A stretch of DNA of 64,000 nucleotides. Origin: Bog-473 sp963725895. Its GTDB lineage: Bacteria > Actinomycetota > Acidimicrobiia > Acidimicrobiales > RAAP-2. The notes below the pieces were generated by a model. The model was given only the letters and a program-made list of their open reading frames with translations, did not search any database and was not told where the DNA came from. The stretch's first letter is position 1. Every line of letters begins with the position of its first letter. A program made the translations under genes and the position numbers. This document shows positions 54,677 through 64,000 of the stretch, piece after piece. The stretch spans positions 1,302,001 through 1,366,000 of the forward strand of contig CAVSAJ010000003.1 in assembly GCA_963725895.1 (NCBI GenBank), written 5' to 3'.

Positions 54677-57086
54677 TCAGAACCCGTCCATCCCCACCAT
54701 GGGCTGGTTGAGATGTTGCCCGCCCATGGAGCCGCGGAATGGCGCGTCGCCGTAGGAGAAGATCCCGCCGTCGGAGGCGACGAACCAATAGCCGCCGCCG
54801 TCAAGGGTGGACTGCATGGCGACGACGGGTTGGTTGAGCCTGATGTTGCCCGTCGAACCGAAGAACGGCGCACCGAAGGAGAAGACCCCGCCGTCCGACC
54901 CGACCAACCAGTAGCCGCCCGTCACCGGGTCGGGCGTGATGCCGACGATCGGTGCGTTCAGGTGTAGCCCCTCGGTGTCCCCGGCGAATTGTGCGTCGCC
55001 GAAGCTGAACACGTGGCCCGTCGTGCTGACTTCCCAGTAGCCGAGGCCGTCGGGCGTCGACGCCATGCCGACGATGTCCTGGCCCGGAGTCCCCGCCACC
55101 GAACCGTAGAAGCCGGCGTCGCCGTAGCTGAAGATGCCGCCGTCGGACGCCACGAGCCAATACCCCTTTCCGTCGGGCGTCGGCGCCATCCCGACCACCG
55201 GCGCGTTCAGGTGCAGCGACCCGGTCGAGCCGTAGAAGCCGGCGTCGCCATAGGAGAAGATGCCGCCGTCGGAAGCCACCAGCCAATAACCACCTTGGCC
55301 GGGAACGGCCGCCATCCCCACGACAGGTTTGTTCAACGCCATGCTGCCCGTGCTCCCGCAGAAATCTTGGCCGAAGGCGAAGATGCCGCCGTCGGACGCG
55401 ACACTGAGGTAGCCACGTTGGGACCCCGCCGGTCGGTCGCACTGCCCGAGGGGTGCCGCTCCGCTGACGAACCCCGTCAAGCCCGGGTCGTGGTGGAACT
55501 GCGGCCAGCCACCGGACGCGTCGGCGAGAGCCCCGTTGGAGCCCTGCACCTCGAAGTGCTGCACGATGCCCTGAACGTAGTTGCTGCCGCCGACGCCGAA
55601 GTAGCCGGCCACGGTGATGCCGATCGCCCCGTCGAAATCATCGGTCACCGAGCGCGGCGTTCTGGAACCCGAAGACCTCGCCGGAAAGACGGCCGTCGCC
55701 GTTGGCCCGTCCCGTCGTCGACATCGGCGACCTCCTGCCCGGTCTGGCCGTCGAGGATGAACAGGCCGAGGTCGGTGGGCACGATGACGTCCTGGTAGCC
55801 CGTCCCGAGATCCGCCGTGGTGACCGACCCGTACACGGCACCGGGAAGGTTCTCCTGCCAGATGACCGCTCCCGTCGCCGCGTTGAGCGCGTACACCGAC
55901 CCGGTCGTGCTGCTGGTCACCGTGCCCTCGACCACAGCGAGCTGGCCGTTGCCCTGTATGTCGGCGAGAGCGGGGGAACCCCCGGTCGTACCGTCGAGCT
56001 TGTCGCTCCACACTTGGTTGCACTTGGTGTCGAAGACCTTGACGGTGTCCTCGTCGCTGCCCCCGAAAAAGCTGCCCGTGCCCGTCGCGATCCCGTACTG
56101 GCCGAAAGGCAGGATGGGACCGACCGCCGGTGACGAGTCGACCTCCTCGGTCGTGTTGGCGCTACAGATCAGTCCGCCGTGGTCGTTGTAGATACGGACG
56201 TGGCCGCCGTTCTCGTAGTGCTTGCCGTAGGCGAAGCCCTGGGACGAAGCGCCGCCGACGACGAACTCGTCCGATCCGGTGCCGTAAAGGTCGCCGGTGG
56301 CGGCGGTGGAGAACACGCTGTCAGCCGAGAACTGGGGCCAGGACGGGGTTGGGAACCCGTTCGCGGTGTTGAGCGCGTAGGTTTCTTGACCGAGCGAGCC
56401 TCCCTCAAGCGAGCGACCCGCCGTCCCCCAAGGGGAGCGACGCCTCGACGCCACCGTAGGGGAGTGAGTCGCTGGCCGGGTTGCTCACGACCTGGTTCCA
56501 CAATTCGCTGCCGTTCGGACCGTACGCGTAGTAGCCGCCATCCAATCGGTTCCGCCGCGTTGCCTGCGCCGAAGTAGAGGTCGCCGTTGGGCCCGACCGA
56601 GGACGTCGAGTCGATGGGCGGGTTGCCGGGCACCCCAACGCCGATGACGCCGGAGGCCGGCGCACCACGCCGACGGCGTGGTGGCGCAGCCCTGTCCCGA
56701 GCCCGACGCCGCTGCCGCATCCCGTTGCCCCACCCTGGCACGCGGCGGAGCCGTCGTACAGATTCAGGCCGTAGAGGAAGCCCTGCCGGTCACCCACCTC
56801 GACGGCAGGCGTTCCGCCGTCGTTGAATTCCACGGGAGAGGACTCCACGGCGCCACACGGTGCGTCGTCCAAGATGACGCCCGGCATCGTTTCGCCGCTG
56901 TTCCAGCGTCTCGGTCAGCGTCAGAGGATTCGGTAACGCCGCAGCTGGCCGAGACGTGAGTGCACCGCCGACGATGCACGCTCCTGCCACGGAGATGCTG
57001 GAGAGGATGATGCGTGTCGTGAGCGTGCACGCGTGCAATGAACCCCGCGATCCTTGTGTCGGTGTCGACGGTAGCCGCCCTCCCAC
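54677..57086 (-). pseudogene. secreted propeller protein with six surface repeats, multiple frameshifts
   Basis: Pieces in different frames follow one another in the right order. First comes a signal peptide (LTTRIILSSISVAGACIVGGALTSRPAAA), then a PQQ/FG-GAP-like propeller (ESSPVEFNDGGTPAVEVGDR, later YALNAATGAVIWQENLPG). A GGYWLVASDGGIFSYGDAGF-type array closes the protein (54677-55440). At least five frame changes fall between 56950 and 55630. The last 449 codons are open. Error or decay are both possible. The 42-residue repeat is the same kind as in the SpoIID-domain protein at 61625. Confidence 0.7.
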
Positions 57087-57163
57087 GGCTAATGACAGTC
57101 ACCACCCTGATACCCGTGGGCATCGCCGGTAGCATCTGAGCATCGCCGGTAGCATCCAGCGCC

Positions 57164-58183
57164 ATGCCCGCAGCTGCGCCCCCAACTGGCGATGCCGACC
57201 GAGGAGACCTCCCAGATGGGGACGGTTCTCGCGTCGCGGCAGATGCGGCAGATATCGCCGACGCCGATCGCGAGCGGGCGGCACATGCGCTCCATGAGGC
57301 GTTTGCTCGCCTTGCGCCGCAGGGGAGCGACGCTTGGAACTTCCTCGGGGCCTTCACCCTTCTCGGTGATCGCTACGGCCCGTACCATCCGGGCGCGTCG
57401 GCGCTCTCGGACGCGCTCGAGGCGGACCGCCGCGCGAGCGGCCGCCGGGGAGGACGCCGGGAGCGCTTGCGCCGCGAGAGGGGCACCCGGGTGCCCGCGG
57501 AGGATGAGAAGACGGAGCTCGAGGAGTCGATGGGCCACGTCGTCGAGGCCTTCCGCTTCTTGTCGGCCCGAGTCGCCACCCTCGAGGCTCGGCTCGCCGC
57601 CGAGGACCGGCCTGTCGACGGCGCAGCCTGGCTCGTCCCCGCGCGTGAGCTGGGGCTGTGGGCCGGACCGGTTGCCGCGCACGTCGCGGCCACGACGCCC
57701 GGTGGCGACATCGTGCACGCCGACTGTGGGGAAGGCACCCTGCTCGATGCCTTGGTCAGCCGGGGTGCTGTTGCACATGGTGTCGAGCCCCGCGGCGCAG
57801 TCGCCTTGCGTGCCCTCGAGCGGGGTTGTTCGGTCACCATCGCCGAGGCGGAGGAGCACCTGAGTGGCCGTCGCGACGGGGAGCTCGGTGGGATCGTGCT
57901 GAGTGGGCTCGTGGACCGGCTGCCACTGCACGAGTTGCTCCCACTGCTCACCACGTGCCGGCGCACGCTCGGGCACGACGCGCCGCTCGTGGTCGTGTCC
58001 GAATCGGCAACGCGGGCAGGATCGAAGGACGCGACGGCATCGGACCTGCTCGAGGGCCACTCGCTGCACGAGGCGACATGGGAGCTCTTGCTCCGACGGA
58101 TCGGATTCGTTGGCGTCGCCCCCCTCGGGGGCCCCGAAGAGGAGAAGCAGCGGATCGCCCTGGCGGCCACCACACCCTCGTGA
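57164..58183 (+). CDS. class I methyltransferase, paralogue of the 49127 gene
   Basis: The 339-residue protein has a helical first half with a coiled VEAFRFLSARVATLEARLA. A Rossmann part follows: GGDIVHADCGEGTLLDALVSRGAVAHGVEPR, GGIVLSGLVDRLPLHELL and DAPLVVVSES. Its layout and sequence resemble the methyltransferase at 49127. Like that gene, it is followed by two GT4 genes with GTGA overlaps, so the cluster seems to contain a duplicated methyltransferase-GT module. Confidence 0.78.
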   Translation: MPAAAPPTGDADRGDLPDGDGSRVAADAADIADADRERAAHALHEAFARLAPQGSDAWNFLGAFTLLGDRYGPYHPGASALSDALEADRRASGRRGGRRERLRRERGTRVPAEDEKTELEESMGHVVEAFRFLSARVATLEARLAAEDRPVDGAAWLVPARELGLWAGPVAAHVAATTPGGDIVHADCGEGTLLDALVSRGAVAHGVEPRGAVALRALERGCSVTIAEAEEHLSGRRDGELGGIVLSGLVDRLPLHELLPLLTTCRRTLGHDAPLVVVSESATRAGSKDATASDLLEGHSLHEATWELLLRRIGFVGVAPLGGPEEEKQRIALAATTPS

Positions 58184-59342
58184 GCGGCATCCATCACTTC
58201 GTCCCCGTCCTCCACCGCGGCGACGCGGTGGGACGCCACACCCTGCGGCTGCGCGACGCGACCCGCGCCCGTGGGTTCGATTCCCAGATCTACGTCGACA
58301 CCCTTGACATCGAAACAGCTGATGAGACTGTGCCCGTGCTGTCGTACGCAGACGCAGCGAGGCCGGGCGACGTCGTCGTGTACCAGTTCGCCACCGCCTC
58401 GGCGATGGCGTCATGGCTGGCATCGCGGCCCGAGACTCTTGTTGTCAACTACCACAACATCACGCCGCCCGGCCTCATGGCGCCGTGGGACAACCACCTC
58501 GCGCTGGGGCAACTGCAGGCTCAGGGGGACCTGGCGCTGCTGGCGCCCCGTGCAGCACTCGCGGTCGCGGATTCGGGCTACAACGAAGCGCACCTTGTCG
58601 CCGCCGGTTTTGCCAAGACGGCGGTCATCCCGCCCTCGGCGGCGCTCGATGCGCTCGACGTGCGACACCCGCCTGCGACCGCGGCGACCGCGGCGACCGC
58701 GGCGACCGCGGCGACCGCGGCGACCGCGGCGACCGCGGCGACCGCGGCGACCGCCGCCGCCGGCCCGGCACGATCCGCGGGGCCAGGTGGCTCGCCGTCG
58801 GGCGTGTGTCACCGAACAAGGCGCTCGAGAGCACGGTCGCCGCGCTGGCCGTGGCGCGGGCACACCGTGATCCCGACGCCACGCTCGTCGTCGTCGGCAA
58901 GCCCGCCACCCCTTCGTACGCAGCAGCGTTGCATCGCTACGTGATCGACATGGGGTTGGAGGACGCCGTCCGTTTCACGGGTCACGCAAGTGACGCCGCG
59001 GTGGCGTCGGCATATGCGGAGGCCGACGTCCTCGTGGTCACGTCCGAGCACGAGGGTTTCTGCGTCCCGGTGGTGGAAGCCATGGCAGTCCACCTTCCCG
59101 TCGTGGCCTTCGACCAGGGTGCCGTGCCCGAGGTGCTCGGGGACGCCGGCGTGTTCGTGTCGGACAAGGACCCCTACACGTTGGCCGACGCCATCCACGC
59201 GCTCGTCGCCGACGCACCCAGGCAGGCGGCCCTGGCGCAAGCCGGAGTCCGGCGGCTGAGCGAGCTCGACTTGGCCACGGCGGCGGACCGCTTCGTCAAT
59301 CTTCTCGTTCCATTGGCGGGCGTTGGTGCCGCGTCGTCGTGA
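58180..59342 (+). CDS. GT4-family glycosyltransferase with 9-base repeat, frameshifted
   Basis: The N-terminal half starts SGIHHFVPVLHRGDAVGRHTLRLRDATRARGFDSQIYVD. After the acceptor domain there is a run of ATA/ATAA residues coded by about eight 9-base repeats (GCGACCGCG) at 58676-58756. At about 58765 a base is missing in a C run and the frame breaks. The other frame gives GTIRGARWLAVGRVSPNKALEST and TSEHEGFCVPVVEAM, the donor site. Rejoined, it is a normal GT4 of about 385 residues with a repeat linker. The GTG overlaps the upstream stop. Confidence 0.85.
58676..58756 (+). repeat. 9-base tandem repeat inside a glycosyltransferase gene
   Basis: The unit GCGACCGCG is repeated eight to nine times almost perfectly. 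Copy-number change would alter the Ala/Thr linker between the two GT domains by three residues per unit and keep the frame. Confidence 0.9.
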
Positions 59343-60412
59343 CGGCGGTCCACCAGTTCGTGCCGATGCTGCACCGCGCCGACGCCGTCGGCCGCCACAC
59401 CCTTCGCCTGCGTGAGGTGCTCGAGGCCAGGGGCGTGCGCTCGCAGATCTATGTCGAGCTGACCGACCAGGAGACCGCAGACGTGACGCGGCCGTTCGCT
59501 CGTTATCCGGAGGAGGCCGAGGCAGGGGACATCCTCGTCTACCAGTTCGCCACCGCCTCGGGCATCGCCGCCCAGCTCAGGACCCGACGCGAGCCCCTCG
59601 TCCTCAACTACCACAACGTCACGCCGCCCGAGTTCTACGCCTCGTGGAACAACGCCATGGCGCGTCATCAGCTGCGAGCGCAGCAGGAGCTGCGCTCGCT
59701 GGCGCCGCGGGCCGCGCTCGGGCTGGCGGTCTCGTCGTTCAACGAGGCCGAGCTGCAGGATGCAGGCTGCACGCGCACCGCCGTGGTCCCGCCCGCCGCA
59801 GCCGTACCCACGCCGATGGGCGATGCAACGACGCCTCCCGTCGCCTCTCCCGATGCCGCCGCCGACGGCGCCCGCTGGATCAGTGTGGGCCGTGTCGCGC
59901 CCAACAAGGGCATCGAGTTCGCCGTCATGGGTCTCCTGGTCGCCCGGGCGCACTCTGACCCTGGGGCCACACTCGAGGTCGTGGGGCGGCCGGTCGTGCC
60001 GGCATACACCACCGCGCTGCACCGCTTCGTCGACGAGATGGGACTCCACGACGCCGTGACCTTCACCGGCGCGCTGAGCGACGCGGACCTCGTCACAGCG
60101 CTCCGACGGGCGGACGTCATGGTGCTGAGCTCGCGGCACGAGGGCTTCGGCGTGCCGGTGCTCGAGGCGATGACCCTGGGCCTGCCGGTCGTGGCGAACC
60201 GGGCGGGGGCACTGCCCGAGGTGATCGGCGACGCGGGTCTCCTGGTCGACGCAACCGATCCCTATGAATTGGCTGGCGCCGTCGCCCGCGTCCGGCGCGA
60301 CCAGGAGTTACGCGCCACGCTGGCCCGGGCGGGCCTGCGCCGGGTGGGCGCCCTCGATCTGCCCTCGGCGGGAGACCGGGCCGTCGACCTCATCCTGGCG
60401 CTGGGCGCCTGA
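59339..60412 (+). CDS. GT4-family glycosyltransferase
   Basis: The 357-residue protein starts AVHQFVPMLHRADAVGRHTLRLREVLEARGVRSQIYVEL, almost the wording of its upstream neighbour. WISVGRVAPNKGIEFAV and SSRHEGFGVPVLEAMTLGLPVVAN form the donor site. It overlaps the preceding gene by four bases (GTGA). The two adjacent genes look like a tandem duplication that has diverged. Confidence 0.93.
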   Translation: MTAVHQFVPMLHRADAVGRHTLRLREVLEARGVRSQIYVELTDQETADVTRPFARYPEEAEAGDILVYQFATASGIAAQLRTRREPLVLNYHNVTPPEFYASWNNAMARHQLRAQQELRSLAPRAALGLAVSSFNEAELQDAGCTRTAVVPPAAAVPTPMGDATTPPVASPDAAADGARWISVGRVAPNKGIEFAVMGLLVARAHSDPGATLEVVGRPVVPAYTTALHRFVDEMGLHDAVTFTGALSDADLVTALRRADVMVLSSRHEGFGVPVLEAMTLGLPVVANRAGALPEVIGDAGLLVDATDPYELAGAVARVRRDQELRATLARAGLRRVGALDLPSAGDRAVDLILALGA

Positions 60413-60456
60413 GCGGGGCGAGGCGCGGACGATCCGAGGCGCGCTGCTGCCTGCGC

Positions 60457-61536
60457 TCAGGAGCGGACAGCCTCCTCGACGAGCGACACGAAGCGCTGCG
60501 TCGACGCAGCAAGGTCGAAGGTCGCAGCCCGCTGCCGGCCGGCGGCGGCCAGGACGCCGCGCAAGGTGTGGTCGCGCAGGACGCGGCCGACCGCGGCGGC
60601 GAAGGGCACCGGGGACTTGTCGCTGAGCACGAGCCCGGCGCCTCCGACCGTCTCGGGCACGGCCGTGACGCCATAGGCGACGATGGGGACGCCGTGACCC
60701 ATGGCCTCGGCCAGCGGAACGCAGAAGCCCTCGTGGTCCGAGGCCGTCACGAAGACACTGGCGGCCCGGTAGTAGGCCTCGAGCTCGGCGCCGCTCACCG
60801 AGCCGGCCAGGTTGACGGCGTCGCGGAGACCCAGCTCCTCAATGAAGGAGCGCAGCGCCGGCTCGTACGTCTCGCCCAGCGGTGATCCCACGAGGTGCAG
60901 GCGCGCCGAGGGGTCGTCCGTCCGGCGCAGCACGTCGAGCATCTTCACGAGGTCGTGCGGCGCCTTGTGCGGCGAGATCTTCCCGACGTACAACAGGTCG
61001 CTACCGCCTTCACGTGCCTTGCGCCGGGCGAGCGAGGCAGCCAGCTCGGGATCGGGCTCGTCGCTCTTGGCGTGCATGTCGATGAGGAGCGGCACCACGG
61101 CGGTGCCCTTGTAGCCCAGTGATCGGAGCTCGGACTCGTTGAACGCGGAGTCCGCCACGGCGAAGCGGCTGTTCAGAGCGAGGCGCGCCAACTGCGTCCG
61201 TCCGAGCGCGGCCTCGTACGCCACCGCGGGCTCCCAGTCGCGCAACAGGCCGGCCGGCGTGATGTTGTGGTAGTTGACGAGCTTGGGCTCGCTGCGCGAG
61301 GCGAAGATGTCGTAGACGGGACTGCCGATCGAGGCCTGATACAGCAGCCAGCGGTCGCGCCCGGACCGCCCGAGCTCGATCACTGGCCGGCCCTCGCGTT
61401 CGACGTCGGGCGTGTGCGAGCCGTAGTAGATGTCCGAGTCGAACCCCGCCGCCCGCAGGCCGTCGCGCAGATTCACCGCATGAACCCCGATGGCGTCACG
61501 GCTGGCGAGCGACGGAATGACCTGGTCGACCCGCAC
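60457..61536 (-). CDS. GT4-family glycosyltransferase
   Basis: The protein of about 359 residues starts VDQVIPSLASRDAIGVHAVNLRDGLRAAGFDSDIYYG, the shared N-terminal pattern of the cluster. LLYVGKISPHKAPHDLVKM and TASDHEGFCVPLAEAMGHGVPIVAY form the donor site. The GTG at 61536 puts the family wording at the start; an ATG at 61590 would overlap the divergent gene more. It converges on the 59339 gene and is divergent from the SpoIID-domain gene. Confidence 0.9.
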   Translation of the reverse strand: MRVDQVIPSLASRDAIGVHAVNLRDGLRAAGFDSDIYYGSHTPDVEREGRPVIELGRSGRDRWLLYQASIGSPVYDIFASRSEPKLVNYHNITPAGLLRDWEPAVAYEAALGRTQLARLALNSRFAVADSAFNESELRSLGYKGTAVVPLLIDMHAKSDEPDPELAASLARRKAREGGSDLLYVGKISPHKAPHDLVKMLDVLRRTDDPSARLHLVGSPLGETYEPALRSFIEELGLRDAVNLAGSVSGAELEAYYRAASVFVTASDHEGFCVPLAEAMGHGVPIVAYGVTAVPETVGGAGLVLSDKSPVPFAAAVGRVLRDHTLRGVLAAAGRQRAATFDLAASTQRFVSLVEEAVRS

Positions 61537-61624
61537 GGCCGTGCAGTGTACAAGCGCCGCGCTGAGCAGATCGTCCTGCCCATGCATCAATTCGTGCTGT
61601 GCGCACCCCTATTCTGGTCGTATC

Positions 61625-63847
61625 GTGTCGCACCGACGACCTGCAGCTGCGCGCCGCCGCATCACGAGTTCGGGCATCCTGCGACGCCACCGCAGACGCG
61701 ACGCGTTCGTCGTGGGCTCCCCGCTCTCCGTGTTGGAGAGGTTGCTCGCGACGCTCCCCATGGCGCTGCTCGTGGCGGTGCTGGTGGCGGTGCCCGCCGC
61801 CCTGATCAGCCTGGCGTCCCCCGCGGCGGCCGACCTCGGTGCTCCGAACCGGCCCTCGGTCCCGCTGATCCCGTCTTCGCAACCACGCACCTTGCCCTCT
61901 GACTCGACCAACGTGCGGATCGCCATGACCGAGAACGACGGGCTCGATGTCATCGTGGAGTCCTTTGGCGGCGTGGCGGCGCCGGGCGTGCCGCCCAACA
62001 CGACTGCCGTGCGGTTCCACCAGACGGGAGGGACATGGGAGATCGACACGGGTCAGACCTGCTCGGGCCCGTGGACCCCGGTGGCGACGAACCAGAGCAA
62101 CCCGACGGCGTCCGCCGTGAGCGGCGGGCTCCTCCAGCTGTGTGTCAATCCCTACAGCCCCATCGTGCACGGGACGTTGACTGCCCTCTACAACTCGTCC
62201 GGCGAGGCGAGAACCGTCAACACGCTGCCGCTCGAGACGTACGTGGCCGACACGGTGCCCGGCGAGTCGCCGTCGAGCTGGGGCGGCTTGGGTGGTTCCG
62301 GTCCGCAGAACATGCCGTGGGGTTTCCAAGAGCTCGAGGCCCAAGCCATCGCCGTCCGGTCCTACGTGCTCGCCGATCTGGGCGGGTACGGCGGCTACGC
62401 GGACACCTGTGATCTCACGTGTCAGACCTACAGAGGGACCGAGTACGAGACCGCGACGAGCATCGCTGCGGCGAATGACACGGCGGGCCAGGTGATGGTG
62501 ATGCCCAACGGAGCCATCGCCACCACCGAGTACTCCGCGTCGACGGGTGGCTACACCTCCAGCGCAAACCAGGAGTCACCGTTCACCGCCGTGCCCGACG
62601 ACGGCGACGCGGTATGCGTCTCGGGCGCCTGCAATCCCAACCATCAGTGGACGACCTCAGTCAACTACTCGGCCATTGAGGCCGCGTGGCCTCAGATCGG
62701 CACGTTCATCGCATTCACCGGCTCGACCGCGGATCCGGGCCATCCCTACGACGCGAACTATGGGCGGGTGGACACGCTCACGATCGAGGGAACCGCAACG
62801 ACCATCACGATCCCCGGCACGGAGTTCTACGTCGACCTCGGGCTCAACTCGGACCTCTTCTCTATCAACGGGATCAACGGATCCTCGGTGTCCATCTCGG
62901 GCCAGGGGTGGGGTCACGGCATCGGCATGGGCCAGTGGGGTGCGCTCGGCTACGCCATCGGGCAAGACAACGGCGACGGCAACTGGAGCTATTCGCAGAT
63001 CGTGACCCACTACTACGGCCCGGCTCAGTTGGAAACACTTCCCGACCCGAGTGGGCAGCCGAGCAGTGGCGTCGGCGGCTACTGGATCAACGCGGCCGAC
63101 GGTGGCGTGTTCAGTTTCGGCAACGCGCAGTTCTACGGCAGCACCGGTGGCATGCGTTTGAACGCACCGGTCGTCGGGATTGCATCTACGCGCGATGCCG
63201 GCGGCTACTGGGAGGTCGCGACCGACGGCGGCGTGTTCAGCTTCGGGGACGCTGCCTTCCACGGCAGCACCGGCAGCATCCACTTGAACAAACCGATGGT
63301 GGGCATGGCGGTGACGCCCGACGGCGGCGGCTACTGGCTGGTGGCGTCCGACGGCGGCATCTTTGCCTACGGCGACGCCGGCTTCTACGGCAGCACCGGC
63401 AGTCTCTCCCTCAACAAACCGGTCATCGGCATGGTGCCGACGCACGACGGCGGGGGCTACTGGCTCATCGCCTCCGACGGTGGCGTCTTCGCCTTCGGCG
63501 ATGCCGGGTTTTTCGGCTCTCTGGGCGCGGCGCCGCCGGCCACTGCGCTCGTCGGCGTGGCGCCGACGCCCGACGGCGGCGGGTACTGGGTCCTCGGGGC
63601 TAACGGCACGGTCTTCGACTTTGGCGATGCGCCCGAGGTGGGGCTGGCGGCAGTGTCGCCTGCACTCAGCGCCATGACGAGCCCCATGAGCGGATTGATC
63701 CCCGACCTGAGCGGTCAGGGCTTCGATGCGGTCGACGGCAGCGGACAGGCCTTTGCCTACGGCGACGCACCCTATTTCGGCGACGTGACGACCGCCGTCC
63801 CGGGCTATGCGGGCCATGCCGTCGGCATCGCGGTGACGCCCGGCTAG
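61625..63847 (+). CDS. SpoIID/LytB-domain secreted protein with 42-residue surface repeats
   Basis: The protein of about 740 residues has a signal segment (LLATLPMALLVAVLVAVPAALISLASPAAA). A SpoIID/LytB domain follows: TLPLETYVADTVPGESPSSW, LEAQAIAVRSYVLADLGGYG, YSASTGGYT and GQGWGHGIGMGQWGALGYA. SpoIID enzymes cut bare glycan strands of peptidoglycan. The last 270 residues are about six repeats of GGYWLVASDGGIFAYGDAGFYGSTG type, likely a surface propeller. The GTG at 61625 is chosen because the 61490 start overlaps the divergent gene. It probably works at the cell wall. Confidence 0.85.
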   Translation: MSHRRPAAARRRITSSGILRRHRRRDAFVVGSPLSVLERLLATLPMALLVAVLVAVPAALISLASPAAADLGAPNRPSVPLIPSSQPRTLPSDSTNVRIAMTENDGLDVIVESFGGVAAPGVPPNTTAVRFHQTGGTWEIDTGQTCSGPWTPVATNQSNPTASAVSGGLLQLCVNPYSPIVHGTLTALYNSSGEARTVNTLPLETYVADTVPGESPSSWGGLGGSGPQNMPWGFQELEAQAIAVRSYVLADLGGYGGYADTCDLTCQTYRGTEYETATSIAAANDTAGQVMVMPNGAIATTEYSASTGGYTSSANQESPFTAVPDDGDAVCVSGACNPNHQWTTSVNYSAIEAAWPQIGTFIAFTGSTADPGHPYDANYGRVDTLTIEGTATTITIPGTEFYVDLGLNSDLFSINGINGSSVSISGQGWGHGIGMGQWGALGYAIGQDNGDGNWSYSQIVTHYYGPAQLETLPDPSGQPSSGVGGYWINAADGGVFSFGNAQFYGSTGGMRLNAPVVGIASTRDAGGYWEVATDGGVFSFGDAAFHGSTGSIHLNKPMVGMAVTPDGGGYWLVASDGGIFAYGDAGFYGSTGSLSLNKPVIGMVPTHDGGGYWLIASDGGVFAFGDAGFFGSLGAAPPATALVGVAPTPDGGGYWVLGANGTVFDFGDAPEVGLAAVSPALSAMTSPMSGLIPDLSGQGFDAVDGSGQAFAYGDAPYFGDVTTAVPGYAGHAVGIAVTPG

Positions 63848-63923
63848 CTGTACAGCGAGACGCGCTTTGCACCGAGCGCACCAAGCGTCTTCCGCCTTGC
63901 AACGCGGGGGGTGCAGGCTGGTG

Positions 63924-64000
63924 TCAGCTGGCTGCGGCCGCTGCGGCCGCTGCGGCCTCCACCTCGGCCAGCCGGGGGAAGTGCCGCAGCCGGCCGAGGG
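63924..64000 (-). CDS. C-terminal end of an unknown protein (partial)
   Basis: The minus-strand frame entering from the right edge reads LGRLRHFPRLAEVEAAAAAAAAS and stops at 63924. The pattern is plausible for a protein tail, but 25 codons allow no family call. The 76 bases between it and the SpoIID gene hold nothing else seen. Confidence 0.35.
   Translation of the reverse strand, partial: LGRLRHFPRLAEVEAAAAAAAAAS

Noticed and set aside
57658..58182. In-frame upstream extension of the glycosyltransferase at 58180
   Set aside because: It lies fully inside the methyltransferase gene. The GTG at 58180 with a GTGA overlap is the better start.
58676..58756. CRISPR-like regular array
   Set aside because: The units are 9 bases with no spacers; it is a coding microsatellite. 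No CRISPR array or cas gene was seen in the window.

Overview
The window is high-GC (roughly 65-70 percent by eye) actinobacterial DNA. It has GTG starts, tight GTGA overlaps, mec-cysO-cysM cysteine biosynthesis, two F420-type luciferase-like oxidoreductases, a wax ester synthase and several proteins carrying a surface repeat of the GYWLVASDGGIFSYGDAGF type. This mix suggests a member of the Acidimicrobiia or a near relative; that placement is inference. At least 15 single-base reading-frame breaks fall inside otherwise well conserved genes between 22.5 and 59 kb, so part of the sequence probably carries assembly indels.

Layout. 1-4.7 kb: lipid metabolism (acyltransferase tail, acyl-CoA synthetase, alpha/beta hydrolase, wax ester synthase/DGAT), then a transposase remnant and a strong hairpin. 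5.3-19.68 kb: a genomic island integrated into the 3' end of the tmRNA gene. A 24-bp direct repeat of the tmRNA end lies at 5301-5324 and 19656-19679. Beside the intact tmRNA are a tyrosine integrase and a RepSA-like replication initiator. The cargo is a VRR-NUC nuclease, a three-helix membrane protein, a stand-alone ClpC N-domain protein, a TPR-like remnant, a group II intron with a damaged reverse transcriptase, a large secreted protein, an IS110-family insertion with structured flanks, and several unknowns. 19.66-22.5 kb: ssrA, smpB and the mec-cysO-cysM set.

22.5-46 kb: core and catabolic genes. They include short-chain dehydrogenases, a Doc-like toxin pair, a flavin oxidase, a multi-spanning membrane protein, RNase PH with RdgB, F420-type oxidoreductases, an amidohydrolase with an SRPBCC partner, a nitroreductase, a HadA-like/DoxX/HadB-like set, a P450 with a dehydrogenase, a Lon-N protein, a sulfatase, a PIG-V-like mannosyltransferase, glycerate kinase and tRNA-Leu(UAG). 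46-64 kb: clpP, then a surface-glycan cluster. This holds a Wzm/Wzt-type ABC exporter whose ATPase has a C-terminal cargo domain, three methyltransferases, five GT4 glycosyltransferases (four of them paralogues), two beta-propeller/repeat surface proteins and a SpoIID/LytB-domain protein.

The genes suggest a cell that makes neutral lipids and exports an ABC-type polysaccharide that may be methyl-capped. Its ssrA locus serves as the attachment site of a RepSA/Int element that has lost, or never had, a conjugation motor inside the repeats.
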